A stretch of 47,570 nt of DNA from the NCBI RefSeq assembly GCF_000003605.2, contig NW_003155237.1:1030757-1078326 (forward strand), in the 5' to 3' direction. The notes under the pieces are model-generated. The model had not been told where the DNA came from. It did not search any database and saw only the letters and a program-made list of their open reading frames with translations. The stretch comes from Saccoglossus kowalevskii. Its lineage: Eukaryota > Hemichordata > Enteropneusta > Harrimaniidae. Positions 34,197 to 45,489 of this stretch are shown here, piece after piece. The position numbers and the translations under genes are program-made. Position 1 is the stretch's first letter. Each line of letters starts with the position of its first letter.

Positions 34197-36501
34197 ATTC
34201 AAAAGAACATCAGGTTACCATTTCAGTTTAAACTAGTCTCTACCAAATTGACGTCAAATCCCTTCCACCCCGCCCATCCAAAATCAGGATACAACGGTAT
34301 TATCACATCGTCCTGCTATGAACACTTTCCCGACTAGAATCTACTGCCAACGATAAGTTGTGTTCGCCCATGCGCCAATTCTCACCTCCAATGTTTCACA
34401 CAGTTCTGATGAGTTTGGGCCGAAATGATGGAGGTGCTCTCTCGGATGCTTGCGCTGAATGGATTACGCATTTCCAATGGTTTATAATCATTTGAATTTA
34501 ATATAATAAACTCTGATTCCTTTCCACTGGGTTGATTAACGTTTTGCTAGGCTTGTTTTGCATCTCATCACAATGATGCTTATTCAACTATTGGCTAATT
34601 TAAAAGCATAATGTCAACCCGGTGCTCAGACTACATGTACTAATACAAGTAATGTTAGTTGTCTGAACCCGGTGTAAGTGTCATGAATTTGTTTTTGCGT
34701 ATCTGTTGACCGACTTAATTAGCTGATTATTAGCGAATTGCTGTGTTATGTCTGTCATCGTTTAGACCTATTTGAAGTTTTGGACGGAACTTGGCTCAGT
34801 GATTTGGAACTAATTACGAGATAACCGTCGCTATTCTGACTACGATTCTGACAGTTGGTATTCGTAGTTATTAATGTAGTGAACGATTAATCAAAAGATA
34901 TGACGTATTCAGTACTTAGTGTGGTTGGCTAGTATGATTGAAGGTTACGCCTTAGAGTCTTTTTCTGTTTTGTAATTGGTTAGAGTTTTGAAAATGAATA
35001 AAGAGAGTTTGAGTTGGTCTTGGGGAGTACTCCACGAAAGACGCAGTCCTGGAGAGCCTTGGGGCGAGTGTTGACGCAGTTTAAGAGAGTCTTGGGTCAG
35101 CCTTGCGATAGTCTTGGGGATTTTTCCCCAGGGCGCTGTGTCTTATAGAGTGCTCGAAAGACCGACTAAGGCGAGAGCTGAAACGTATTCCGTTGTGTGT
35201 GTCTTATTTGACTGTTAAGTATAAATGACTTTTCTGATCCCGTACCTCAAGGAGACGAGATAGAGAGACGAGACGAGATTCCCCCCTGACAAGTGTGGAG
35301 AACCCCAGAGAGAAGAATTCACCCCTGATATAAGCACTAGCCTCGACTAAAAAATAAAATAGTAACCCTGGCTTTGGGCAAACACTCAAGCAAAATAGAA
35401 TGAGTTACGTTCGAAATGTTTACGCCTTAGTCTACGCGAGGAAATTCAGGCTTTTTGGGCGTTGCCATGCAAATGGTAGGGTAAGACTTCTTCCATATTG
35501 TTTCACCTAACTGCAGGTTTCCCTGTCTGTCAAGTTTGAACAAAATCGGCCACAGAAAAAGTTAAAACTTCATTGCTAACGAAACGAGAGGTCACCACAA
35601 TTTCGGGGTCAAATGTCTTGGCAACGAAGAAAAAATATAAAAAACAAAACAAAACAAATAGTAACACACTTAATCACAGAATAAATAGATATGTCCGAGA
35701 TGTTTACTCCAAGCAGAAGAAGATACATTTAGCATGAGAAAAAAAATCATTACTCCCATATTGTAGGGCGCCCTCACAGCTCCCTGTCAGATACTGTATG
35801 AATTCCAATTATATTTCTTTTTAGTTAAAGCCATCAATCAGTGTGTTCACTCATAAATTATTACACGTAAGTTTGCTTAATATATTGCAACGGCGGAATT
35901 GTAGAAATATTGGTAATGTAGGATAAATGAACGACCACAAAATGCTCACCCATGTTTTTTTTCCCCAGTGAGTTTCCATAACTTAATCCCGTGTGCACAA
36001 ACAATTGCTTGAAATGCATTGTTCCTTTTTATATGTCATCTTTCCGAAAGTATATACCATGTGTGACATGGTTCATAATATTTGTATATAAAAACTATCC
36101 CAATTACAAATATGGTGTTTTTCTAGTAGCAACAGAACATCATACGACACATGTATGATGCCAGGAGCAATGCAAATATATTTTCGTTTTTATTCATTTT
36201 TATGCCACTCTCGAAAATCGTTTATCCACACTGTTCACCTCATGCGTGATCCAACTAAACTACATTGAATGATTGCATAGTTTGTAGGTTGGTTATTCTT
36301 TGTATGTCACTGTGTGTTGGGTATACTTAGTCTATACACACATTTAATTCGGCAGAATTTCACAAACAATACCAATATACTCAGGTATAAGCAGCGAACG
36401 TTAACTCAGCCACTGACTCGAGACTAAGTAGCTTCGGGTCAAGTAGCAGTACTTCTGTTATACACCGTAATACAAACACCCTACTCCGACTGTACATGGA
36501 C

Positions 36502-37025
36502 TAGCCCTGCGTGCAGTGCTGTGTGTACGGAGACACCACCACAGCCCTGCGAACTTCCATAGACAAAGTACGGGACTTTGAAAAATATAACTTTTTTAAT
36601 GAAATAACATGACCAGGTACCCAAAATGATGATCGATTACCAGATATATCCAGAACTTCCAGTTCGGAGTCCAATTGTGGATGAAATCGGCTACTTTGCC
36701 CTAAAAACAAACGCATTCTCTCGCGTGAATGAAATAAAAAATGGCGGCGTTTGGTGGATGATTCCTCCGGTACCTACGCGTTTACAATTTGACCGTCTTT
36801 ACTAGTTGTTATTTAAAAACATTTCAGTTTCAGATAACTTTGTAATGGTTGTTACGGATAACTATCGTCATTTCAAAAGATTTCGGCTGGGAAACTACTC
36901 ATTTTTAACTTGCGCACCAATTACGGTGCGCTCCCGGACTTTGTCTATGGAGGTACGCAGGGCTGAGGTGGGGACATCTGTCAACCAAACGCGTTCCCGT
37001 ACACACAGCACTGTACGCAGGGCTA
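36502..37025. repeat. Imperfect inverted repeat (fold-back element)
   Basis: The left arm (about 36502-36577) and right arm (about 36933-37025) are reverse complements in blocks: TAGCCCTGCGTGCAG / CTGTACGCAGGGCTA, TGTGTGTACGG / CCCGTACACACA, and ACTTCCATAGACAAAGT / ACTTTGTCTATGGAGGT. About 355 bp of unrelated DNA separates them. Each arm encodes the same chance peptide (RTLSMEVRRA), which reflects duplication rather than a gene. Confidence 0.7.
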
Positions 37026-37375
37026 TACATGGACTTGCTAACTTACAGTCTCGAGTGACACAGCTTTGCTTTGTTTTTGTTTTTGTTTTTTAAATGTTTT
37101 TAAAACTGGACACTTGGGGTAGTTGAACGACTACATTTGAAACAAATCAGTAGATTTGCTTGACAAGTACGGTCACCGAACAACTTTTCGCACATAAAAT
37201 GAAACAAACATCCATGAACTTTTGATCTAAAGAAAGATTTATTAATTTGTTCCTTTATAACCGGCATCTCGGCATATCTCAACATTATGCTCGGAAATAA
37301 ATAGTGACCAAATAGTATGCAGTTATGATACTGTTATAGCTGTCATGAATTATTAGGACATTACAATAAAAAAAT

Positions 37376-37531
37376 AAGCAAATAACACCGAATAAACGGC
37401 AAGGTAAAGACTATGTCTAATTATAGTAAACACGTACTGCGTGCGTGACTCGAACCGGCACTCGCGTACGGCGCGGCACCTAATCGCCTAGCTTCACGCC
37501 ACTACACGTCTTCCCGTCGGCCACCGGGCAT
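37376..37531 (-). mobile_element. tRNA-derived SINE, copy 1
   Basis: On the minus strand it begins ATGCCCGGTGGCCGAC, has a box-A-like TGGCGTGAAGC and a good box B, GGTTCGAGTC (37456-37447), then a body ending near GGTGTTATTTGCTT. It is nearly identical over about 150 bp to 45490-45640. Box A is poor and no target duplication was found, so the SINE call rests on box B and the dispersed copy. Confidence 0.6.
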
Positions 37532-37695
37532 TGATTATGACAGCGAATCGTAACAATGTCGACAGCCTCGTTCCGTGATTATGACAGCGAATCGTAACAA
37601 TGTCGACAGCCTCGTTCCGTGATTATGACAGCGAATTGTAACAATGTCGACAGCCTCGTTCCGTGATTATGACAGCGAATCGTAACAATGTCGAC
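37532..37695. repeat. 44-bp minisatellite, 3.7 copies
   Basis: Units start at 37532, 37576, 37620 and 37664 with TGATTATGACAGCGAATCG and contain AACAATGTCGACAGCC. Copies are almost identical (one base differs in unit 3). The array abuts the head of the SINE exactly. Confidence 0.92.
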
Positions 37696-38428
37696 GAAAA
37701 AGTCATACATGCAAAGTCATAATGCATGTCTTTGTAGATCCAGTAAGAAAAACTGCCAAAGAGTTATTGGTGAAAACAAAGTGCTGTTTAGAATTTGTGT
37801 GGAATATGTTTAAAACATGCTCTCATGTGGATGTAAAATTAGTTATTAATTCGGGCTATATAATCTCTGTTGTTTTATGAGAACATCTGATAAACAAGAG
37901 GTTTGCAAAATAACAAACCTAAATGACAGTTGTCAAGAAGAGCGCCACCACTTGGAATCTTGAATGACCCACATGCAAAGGATGGGATACCTTTCAGACT
38001 AAATGGAGCAACGGGTAATCATTTCCTCCAGTCAACGCATACCACTCGCTCACGACACTGCCCAAAAAACCATGTCACATTCTCAAATTATAGTAAATTA
38101 TAGTGCATTTGGAATTGCTATGGCAAAATCGAACCGTGATCGAACACAACTCCGCCAATGACACAAAGCGCACCCGCTAGTGCAAACCAAACTATCCCAC
38201 TGTGCACTAAAATATGGTCCATGTCACCAATGTATGTATATACGTTTAACAGTGATAAATTAGAAATCCATATAGCCTTACTGTGTACCTAGTACTCTAC
38301 GGAACAACACCATACAGTGTGTTCGTCAACATTTAGTAAGTGTACACCATGTAAACACTATCACCCGTGACAACGGATAGAACAGCAAGGAATGTGTCAG
38401 TGAAAACTAACCATATACGTGGGAAAGT

Positions 38429-38797
38429 TCACCCGGTGGTATACCGGAATCTCTGACAAATGCTAAGGATATATTGCAAGTATCCCTTTTCAATTAACAC
38501 TGTTTTGACAAATATATAGAACGTTTGCAATTTGTTTTCTCCCAGTGTATATTTGTCAAGTGATATCCTTTGGTAGCTTAATATTAATTGACAGCTATTT
38601 TTTCCATCAGTTTCATATGAGTCTCGCCAAAGACATTCTTTGATCTCGCCTTGTCGTTGATGATGTAATATTGACCCCATAACTCCTCCGTGGATTGCAA
38701 TATGACTGCATGTAATATTAAGTGCGGCACTGGGCTTCAGTGTATATATGGCAGTGGTTACACCCCCAGTGTTACACGTCGCGTAACCACACATCAT
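38429..38797 (-). CDS. Unrecognised open frame, 122 aa
   Basis: This is a single open frame read from an ATG, with several cysteines (C3, C8, C30 and others) and a stretch CLWRDSYETDGKNSC. I recognise no domain, there is no signal peptide, and no splice site or nearby exon supports it. It lies downstream of the lectin gene on the same strand. It may be chance, a decayed exon of a neighbouring gene, or transposon-derived. Confidence 0.2.
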   Translation of the reverse strand: MMCGYATCNTGGVTTAIYTLKPSAALNITCSHIAIHGGVMGSILHHQRQGEIKECLWRDSYETDGKNSCQLILSYQRISLDKYTLGENKLQTFYIFVKTVLIEKGYLQYILSICQRFRYTTG

Positions 38798-39031
38798 AAT
38801 AATTATTAATACTGTATGTATGCTTTGTATTATATATTCAGAACATAAAAAGCCGGACGAATCAGGTGATTTAGTGCCGTGGTCGCCAGTTCGAATTACA
38901 CGTCTGGTACTTTTCCCCCATGTATAGGTATCGTTGAATTATCTCCTTATTCGGGCCAATTTAGAAATAATCGATGTAACCAGGAAGCGATGGATAAAAA
39001 AGCATGAACTATTAATGACATAATGTGGAGT

Positions 39032-39037
39032 TTTATT
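39032..39037 (-). terminator. Candidate poly(A) signal of the lectin gene
   Basis: AATAAA on the minus strand, about 307 nt after the lectin stop codon, in the context AGAATAAAACTCC. It is the first canonical signal downstream. Confidence 0.45.
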
Positions 39038-39343
39038 CTGTTCTTAGTCGGACCAATAAAGCATGATCTATTATAAAATGAAAATAATATTTTGGTAGCA
39101 AATATAATACATGTACTAGTATTCTACAACAACACAACATTTCGTCTTGGAAATTTGAAAACGATAATCGATGCTTCATTTTAATCAATCTATTTTACAA
39201 GGAAATCATAAACAGAGGATTATGGGAATATACAATTATAAAGAAAGACACATATATTACGAACAACATATAGTATGTAGGTTACAACATTTCAACAAAT
39301 TGAATCTCTTAATTTTACTTCTACGTATTTTTTTTAATTTCCT

Positions 39344-39375
39344 TTACAGACAGGCAACGCAGCTAGGATCACAGG
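39344..39375 (-). CDS. Lectin exon 4: cysteine tail and stop
   Basis: A 32-bp terminal coding exon encoding Ala192 to Leu201 (ACDPSCVACL) and TAA. The acceptor is TTTATTTTCAG and it joins in phase. Its shortness makes it the least certain exon, but the frame, acceptor and stop agree. Confidence 0.7.
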
Positions 39376-41510
39376 CTGAAAATAAACAATATTATGTTAT
39401 AATAATATTATAAAAGTAACAAACAAAAACTTTACGAAGTTATATTTACTCAGCCAAGCGATGAGAACTAACAGAGCAACAACAACAACTACGACGACAA
39501 CATTAACATCGACAGCAACATCACCAGCAGTCAATATCTACTGAGGTTTTAGCCAAGGACAAAGGTCACAACAATTAATACATTACCTGCATATTCGCAT
39601 ATGTATCCTTTTGAGTCGTTACAGTAACCATCATCCCAGTCAAATTGACGCATTTTCCTGTTTAATTTGGGAAAAAAGTAAACCAATTAGTTTATTACCC
39701 TAATAATGTAGTATCATAGTTTATATATTGTACCTCAATACGGTGTTAAAGCGGGGGAGGCATGCGTCAGATGGCCATAGCGTGTCATTGTCTACAAACA
39801 AGCGTCTACCCATGACCCTTTGCGTTTTAGCGTGCGTTGTTATCGTCGCTTGGGACTCTAATTCCCGCGCGTGCGCAGGTGAGGACCATCCCGCTTTAAG
39901 TACTGACGTCACGATACCCCGTAAATTGTGCCTTTTATCGACAACATGTACATTAGCATCCCCTGCATTTAACTCACCACAGCTGCACGCAGTCCTGTCC
40001 ATTGTCGTCTTTCTTGTCGTTGTTATTTGGTTCATCTGCGGCCCATCCTTGATATTGGCTGCACTCGTTTAAGTCTAGCTCCTCACCATCGACCCACATG
40101 TAACGCCCTTCCTCGTCTTTGTCACCAAGCCCGATCCATAGACCTTTCCCGGCGTCGTTAACGATTGTTGACGTTAACTTCGCCTCCTTTATGTAATCGA
40201 CGATCGCTACGTGGATATCTTGGCTTCGTATCTTTGCGAGCATTCCTCCGTTGATCTCACATTTTAGCTTGGCAGCAGACCAGTTTAGAGGGTCTAGGTA
40301 AATCTGATAGTTGCGCCCCTCACAAATTGGACCGAAAGCTTCAAAGAAGAACATGAACCAAGTTAACAAAATAATATCCGAATATAGCAACCATACGAAA
40401 TAATGGCATACTCGCGAAACATTTTCACAAACACTGCATTGTATTTTTTTAAACAACAGTAAAACATATAAGCAAGTCTTCTATCTGACCGCGTGGTCGG
40501 TCTTCAGTGTATGGAATTGGAACACATAATCGAACGAGGATTCTTGATTCCTGATCGCTAAAATACGGACACGCCGAAAACCATTGAAATTTGAACGTTC
40601 ACCGAGAATTTATTCTTCGCATGTTCATAACAACAAATAACTCACAAATGGACAATAATCACCAAATAAAGCAGAAAGTGTCTCAGAATACAACCGCTAA
40701 ATTATCGCGCGTCAGGGCATTGTCCCTAAATATGTCGATCACCATGACTTTTGGTTTTCCAGTACTGCATGGAAGTAATTATGAACTCAGCTACTGACAG
40801 TGTCTTTGTTCGACGTTTGTCTTCAATTGCCAAACGGAATTTTAAGAATTTTCGTCGTTATATACCATGACCTGTAGTGGTTATGGCGTGGTATGAGACA
40901 GCCTGAGACAACTCTAAATATCAGCGCAACTAATAGACTACTAACTACGATACGAGTATTCAAAACGATTGTCCGAAACCTCACAAATTTGCGACAGTCG
41001 TGTTATAAAGTAACAGTAAATTGATGATTTTCCGAAATTGTACTGCGACTCTGACGAACTGCGAAGTTTTGGCCAATCAAATTGTTGCTGTGAATAGGCG
41101 TAGCTTAAATTGTGCTCAGATCACTAATAATGTTTGTCTGAGATTTGTGGTCAAATTGTTGCATATACTACGTTTTCGGAGCTTTAATCAGTCCGTAACG
41201 AGGTTGCGACATATAATTACGGAAATTCTAGAGCGCCCATCGTCTATTCAATAAAGACAGCCATCGTACAATGCTCATGTCTATGATCTAGCCAACACAT
41301 AATCTTCAACTAATGATCTTTTAAATCAGAAATCTATTGTATCATGGCGGCTATAGAACACAACTTACAGGGTGTGACGGCATCCTGACGCTGCTGCAGT
41401 TCGTCTACGTGGTTCATTATATAACTAATGACGTTATTTCTTCTACCGCCCATACATTGGGGAGTAAAGATGGCAACACATAGGCACAAAGTCAACGCAA
41501 TCGATGTCAT
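39344..41510 (-). CDS. Secreted C-type lectin, complete (4 exons, 201 aa)
   Basis: Exons in coding order are 41510-41369, 40338-39978, 39657-39587 and 39375-39344. Residues 1-20 form a signal peptide (IALTLCLCVAIF). Residues 25-42 form a short amphipathic helix with I28, I31, V35 and L38 in heptad spacing, like a short oligomerisation neck. Residues about 53-190 are a CTLD with WIGLGD (115-120), EPN (150-152) and the canonical cysteines C74-C188 and C164-C180. EPN is the mannose-type calcium motif, but the usual Glu before DCV is Q162 and WND reads WDD (175-177), so calcium and sugar binding may be altered. C53 and C140 are extra. The tail ACDPSCVACL adds three cysteines, suggesting disulfide-linked oligomers. 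Similar lectins serve in invertebrate immunity, adhesion or biomineral matrices; the role here is unknown. Confidence 0.88.
39587..39657 (-). CDS. Lectin exon 3: end of CTLD
   Basis: It encodes the end of Trp168 to Ala191 plus one base (71 bp): FDWDDGYCND and GYICEY, the last two CTLD cysteines. The acceptor is TTAAACAG and the donor is GTAATG. Confidence 0.9.
39738..39905. mobile_element. Possible small MITE in lectin intron 2
   Basis: The left end ACGGTGTTAAAGCGGGGGAGG and right end GACCATCCCGCTTTAAGTACTG are imperfect inverted repeats around 168 bp of GC-rich DNA, unlike the AT-rich flanks. It occupies about half of the 320-bp intron. Confidence 0.45.
39978..40338 (-). CDS. Lectin exon 2: main CTLD
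   Basis: It encodes residues 48-167 plus two bases of Trp168. The acceptor is TTCTTCTTTGAAG and the donor is GTGAGTT. It contains CEGRNYQIY, WSAAKLKCEINGG, WIGLGD, EPN and DCVQL. The frame is open further upstream, but that part is intronic and has no homology. Confidence 0.92.
40339..41368. other. Lectin intron 1
   Basis: A 1.03-kb intron of ordinary composition. I saw no repeat or second gene in it. Confidence 0.55.
41369..41510 (-). CDS. Lectin exon 1: signal peptide and neck
   Basis: The ATG is at 41510-41508 and the exon encodes residues 1-47 plus one base. The donor is GTAAGTTG. The sequence TTTCCCAG just upstream of the ATG could be a 3' splice site, so a further 5' non-coding exon is possible. 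Confidence 0.85.
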
Positions 41511-42981
41511 TTTGCAGTCTGGGAAACCTCTGAAACTGATATTGTAACATGATATGGATTTAAAACACCTTTCTGCATGCACGAACCATTCAATGAGGGG
41601 GAATTTTAGTTTCCAAACTTGTTGTTGAATTGTTAGAGTATTATTCAACTGTTTTCCCAGTAAGGATTTGATAGTCAAAGTATTAAATGTGACGTATTAA
41701 ATTATTCAGATGTATTTGGATATAAATTATATAATAATATGTATACCTACTCAACTGATTGCGTGACTGTCTGGTGACTTTTAAAATTACTGTGCTGAGA
41801 CAAGCTGAACATTAACATGTGCTAGTTGAAAGTCCCTCTACCAGAAAGAGTTACAATTATCGGGCAGGTTGAGGCGATTTGTTTCACTTTTATCTTTTAC
41901 ACGCCTGCGACAGAGATAATTTCAATAGCGTGACTGGCTCGAAAACACGCAGCAAAGAATTTACAACAGTTTGAAAACTTGAATAAAGTACAACATGGAC
42001 AGTTACTGTGAATGAAAAACAGTCCAACCAACAATATTGCAATAAAGCTTACTGTTTTGCGAACAAAATAACAATATTGAAAGTTCAAATGTAACTGTTT
42101 GTAATCTGATATCAATATTGCTACTTTTATGTTTGTTAGCGGAACAGTGAGCTATATTGCAATACTGCTGGTTGAGTTGCTCTTTCGTTCACATTGACCG
42201 TGAACTGAAGTAATGAAACGAACATAATTGCTTACCGTTAACTTAAAGTCTAGCTTCTGAACTGACAGCGTACTTGTGTTGGTTCAAACTGAACTACTGG
42301 TCACTATGCTTACATGGCAACTTGGACTTAAACACTTAGTCACCGTGGCTTTACATATGTAAATATCGACACTGTATGGTCATTTGGGATTTGTTTTATT
42401 TGATCTACCACTACACTTATTTGTCGAATTACGATGGCTGTGATCCTGTGACTGTTTGATGAATTCTATTTTTAGGAAATCTACAATTTACAGTAAATGG
42501 ATATGTTTGATAATTAAATCCTCCAGCCATCGGACGACGTAGTCCAGACTCCCAGTACATATCGTTTTCGCCACTTGCGTACCTTGCATAGAAAATGACT
42601 AAATTGGTCGGTATTCATTATTGTATATCTTTTAAAAAAAAGAACTCCACAAAATATACTCTGGCTTTGTATTTTCGTCGTTTTTCCATCTTCACACGTG
42701 AAATGTAATCCTCTGCATGCTCGCGGATTAACTGAGAATGTGCATACAATGCGGGATGTTTAACAAAGTAAACCTATATATATATACAATTAGGATGCCC
42801 CATTTCTTGCTTTTCTCTACTGTTAATATGGTTGCAAGTGAATACAAACTCCACGGGACGCAGCTTTATTGTGTCTGTTGAAAAGAGGACTCGTCAGAAT
42901 ATGCGGTATTCACACCTCGCTCAGTCCCTGTACTGCGATGCTTAAAGACCGAGGCTCACAGTAAAACTTTTTGAGTGAGTA

Positions 42982-43016
42982 TATCCATGGAACAATTATA
43001 GTTCCATGGTATATCT
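42982..43016. repeat. Stem-loop ATATCCATGGAAC / GTTCCATGGTATAT
   Basis: A near-perfect 13-bp stem with one bulged base and a short A/T loop. It is intergenic; the function is unknown. Confidence 0.6.
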
Positions 43017-43357
43017 AAACATGCGCAAAACCTTCTTTCAACTCATGGCCACTCACTCACTCAAGAAGAGGCACTAAAGGAGACACATTTGTTTCATTTT
43101 GATAAATGAGACCCCTCCTTCCTTTGATTGACAAAAATGATATCGCTCAACACCAGACATACTAAATAAACATACCCACGTGAAAAACATCGTAGCCTTC
43201 CGTCAACAGATCTCATAAGTCTCCCTAACCAAAGACTATAGAGAAGATAGTCTTTGCCTTAACAGACGTCTCTCGTTTCTATTTCAGATATTATTTTATT
43301 TATATCAGTTCAATGATATTTTTTTAAATGGTCTGACAACAAATCAAAATACATGGC

Positions 43358-43436
43358 ATATACAAGTGGTAGAGCGGCTTCAACAGGTGTGCTTGATCAC
43401 CTGTCACGCGTACAATGCTCTGTTCAAGTTCTCGTG
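43358..43436 (+). pseudogene. tRNA-like sequence (pseudo-tRNA or SINE head)
   Basis: A D-arm-like AAGTGGTAGAGCGG (43364-43377) is followed about 44 nt later by GTTCAAGTTC (43422-43431), a box B match. The anticodon and acceptor stems do not pair, so it is not a functional tRNA gene. Confidence 0.45.
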
Positions 43437-44666
43437 GGATATTTAACGAGTGACTTAAAGGCAAACACGAATGGTAAATACAGTAGAACTTGTTTACTCT
43501 CGCTAGTTCCTTTGCAAACCAGTCACAAGTAAAGAATCTCTGACGTCACTTACGTCATAGAAAACCTCACTAGCGACTGGGTGCAACAACGTAGCATTTT
43601 CAGCCCGGTGGATGTAATAATTTTCGATTCCCTGCGTAGCACCTATTGAGACGGAGACTTAGAAAGATTACAAGATATATTTTGCTCGGAAGCAAAAACA
43701 AAAATCATATTAAAAGTCACCCCTGCGTTGCTTAGTAACCACTATTATTAGACTCGCGGCTCTTGACTTGATATCACAGTTCGTATCCGCATGAGATTTT
43801 ATGGGGCCAGGTAAAGTGTTGTTTTTTAACAATGGAATGTTTATTTTCTGTCGACCACACAAACATCAAATACCAGAACAAAATAGACAATGTTTTGTCC
43901 CACGTCACGGTATTAAATGCCTATCTCATGGTATGCTTGACCTCATCCTATATAGCGTTACTCAAATGCAAACAATACTGGGAGACATCAGAGACGTTGA
44001 ATGCTGTGTCGACTTTCACTAAGTTCTTTCCAAAATCTGCCACCATAAATCTAATAGTTCAGTCTCGTACAGCCAACACTGACGACAATGGAACACGTGC
44101 AGGTCATAATTCCGAGTCTATCTATCGCCAAAGCCTACAAATCCTAGTATGCATCTTACAGCCGATATGTGGGCTTGGGAATTAGTAGTATTTAACTACG
44201 TAACGTTTAATATATAGAAAATTATAGTAGGTAATTGTAGTCCCTTGGTAAGTATTCAGTATAACCATGGCTTGATTTCCAGTTTCTGTCGTTCCTGATT
44301 GTTATACTGCCCCCAACGCCGACAGCGCAGCAGTAAGAACCAGACGTTTTTTAAATATTTTTTCTCAATGGCAGATCTGAGAAGAGATCGTGAGAGTGAT
44401 GTGTTCTGTTTCATAGCTGATTTGTTTAAGTGTCAGGGTGAATCAACTATTTAATTTTAATTCTTATTGTTTTAGTCACAAAATCTCACTATGATCAATA
44501 TAATTCCCTTTCTGATAAAATAGTCACGTGTTCAATGTGATAAAAAATATTTATATGGAGTTTGTTATTAAAATTACACATAGAACGCGTAATGAGAATG
44601 AGAACCGCCAAACACTTTTCAATATTTATTATATTTCAGTTGAATTCATATGGTTGTTGGTAATAT

Positions 44667-45197
44667 CAGAGGTACATTACTTGGGGTTTGCAACTACGGT
44701 GACATGATACCAAGATCCCGTCACAATCTCGCTCTCACATAAGGACTTTTTTTTCACACTTTTTGTTTTGTTTGTTTTTAACTTTATTACCTTCTACATG
44801 TGTAGAAACCAAAAAAGAATTGTCAAATTTTCTTTAACGTTGTAATAAAGCAATATTCTATTCTATTCATAAGCGTTCCAACTCAGAAAAATGCGAATGC
44901 GCATGCCCGAGGTAACTAGGATACTGGGATGTCCAGGTGGATCAAAATAGCTGCCCACGATATGACGGATTACGAGAACTATATTTTCTGTACATTTTCG
45001 ATGTATTACATTTTTCACTATGATAGTGACAAGAAAAGTTTTATTTTTTCATTACAAACCTTGAACATTGATATGTGTCATGTCAGAAGGTCGTAGCCTC
45101 AGTCTCGCTATGTACGATAAGAGACTTGAACGGGATCTTGACATGATGTCACCATACAGTACTATGCGAGTTGCAAACCCCAAGTAATGTACCTCTG
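44667..45197. mobile_element. hAT-like MITE, 531 bp, with target duplication
   Basis: The ends are CAGAGGTACATTACTTGGGG and its exact complement CCCCAAGTAATGTACCTCTG. Homology continues inward for about 75 bp with one 11-nt gap. GTAATAT flanks both sides (44660-44666 and 45198-45204), a 7-bp direct repeat. CAGAGG-type ends and a 7-8-bp duplication fit the hAT superfamily. The interior is non-coding and includes a T-rich run and GTAATAAAGCAATATTCTATTC, which resembles a retroelement 3' tail. Confidence 0.78.
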
Positions 45198-45489
45198 GTA
45201 ATATTAATTCTGTATCTTTTTTAAATTTTCTCGTACGATTTCACAATTTTGACATCTATGCCCGTGGTTTATTGTAGTTGCGACAATTTTCCCACAACAA
45301 ATCATACACATTTCCGTCAATGTATGTGACTATGGTTACCGCAGGTGTTGTAGCGCCTCCAACGCTCACAATAAAAGTATACTTCATGTGGCATGTATGA
45401 AAAGATGTAGAGCTCATAGATAGTGTTATATTTTTTTTTCTTCGGGTCAAAGGTAGCCAATGATCATTCAAATGGCCTTGATTTAAACC

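Larger units (their letters stand above)
31356..39343. other. Intergenic region between NPC2 and the lectin gene
   Basis: This is 8 kb without a recognised gene. It holds MITE C copy 5, an (AT)n tract, a fold-back element (36502-37025), a SINE (37376-37531), a 44-bp minisatellite (37532-37695) and an unexplained open frame (38429-38797). A G-rich stretch at about 34980-35340 (repeated CTTGGGG and GACGAGA, hairpin CTTGGGGA/TTCCCCAGG) could be part of an LTR or non-coding transcript; no paired LTR or target duplication was found. Other short open frames near 33558-34101 have no homology I recognise. Confidence 0.5.

Noticed and set aside
34380-34470. Possible minus-strand first exon (MRNPFSASIREST...) ending at a GTGAGA donor
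   Set aside because: The frame and donor look plausible, but no downstream exon or homology could be found, so it is not annotated.
37532-37695. CRISPR-like regular repeats
   Set aside because: The 44-bp units are directly adjacent without spacers, in a eukaryotic genome; it is a minisatellite.
38855-38915. tRNA-like box B (CAGTTCGAATTA) on the plus strand
   Set aside because: Single weak motif with no box A or foldable arms; probably chance or a decayed SINE.
39728-40072. Plus-strand open frame of 114 codons with hydrophobic stretches
   Set aside because: It overlaps the lectin's exon 2 and intron 2 on the opposite strand and has no homology.
43832-44185. 117-codon plus-strand open frame
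   Set aside because: It overlaps another open frame in a different phase, has no recognisable domain and no supporting splice or promoter signal.
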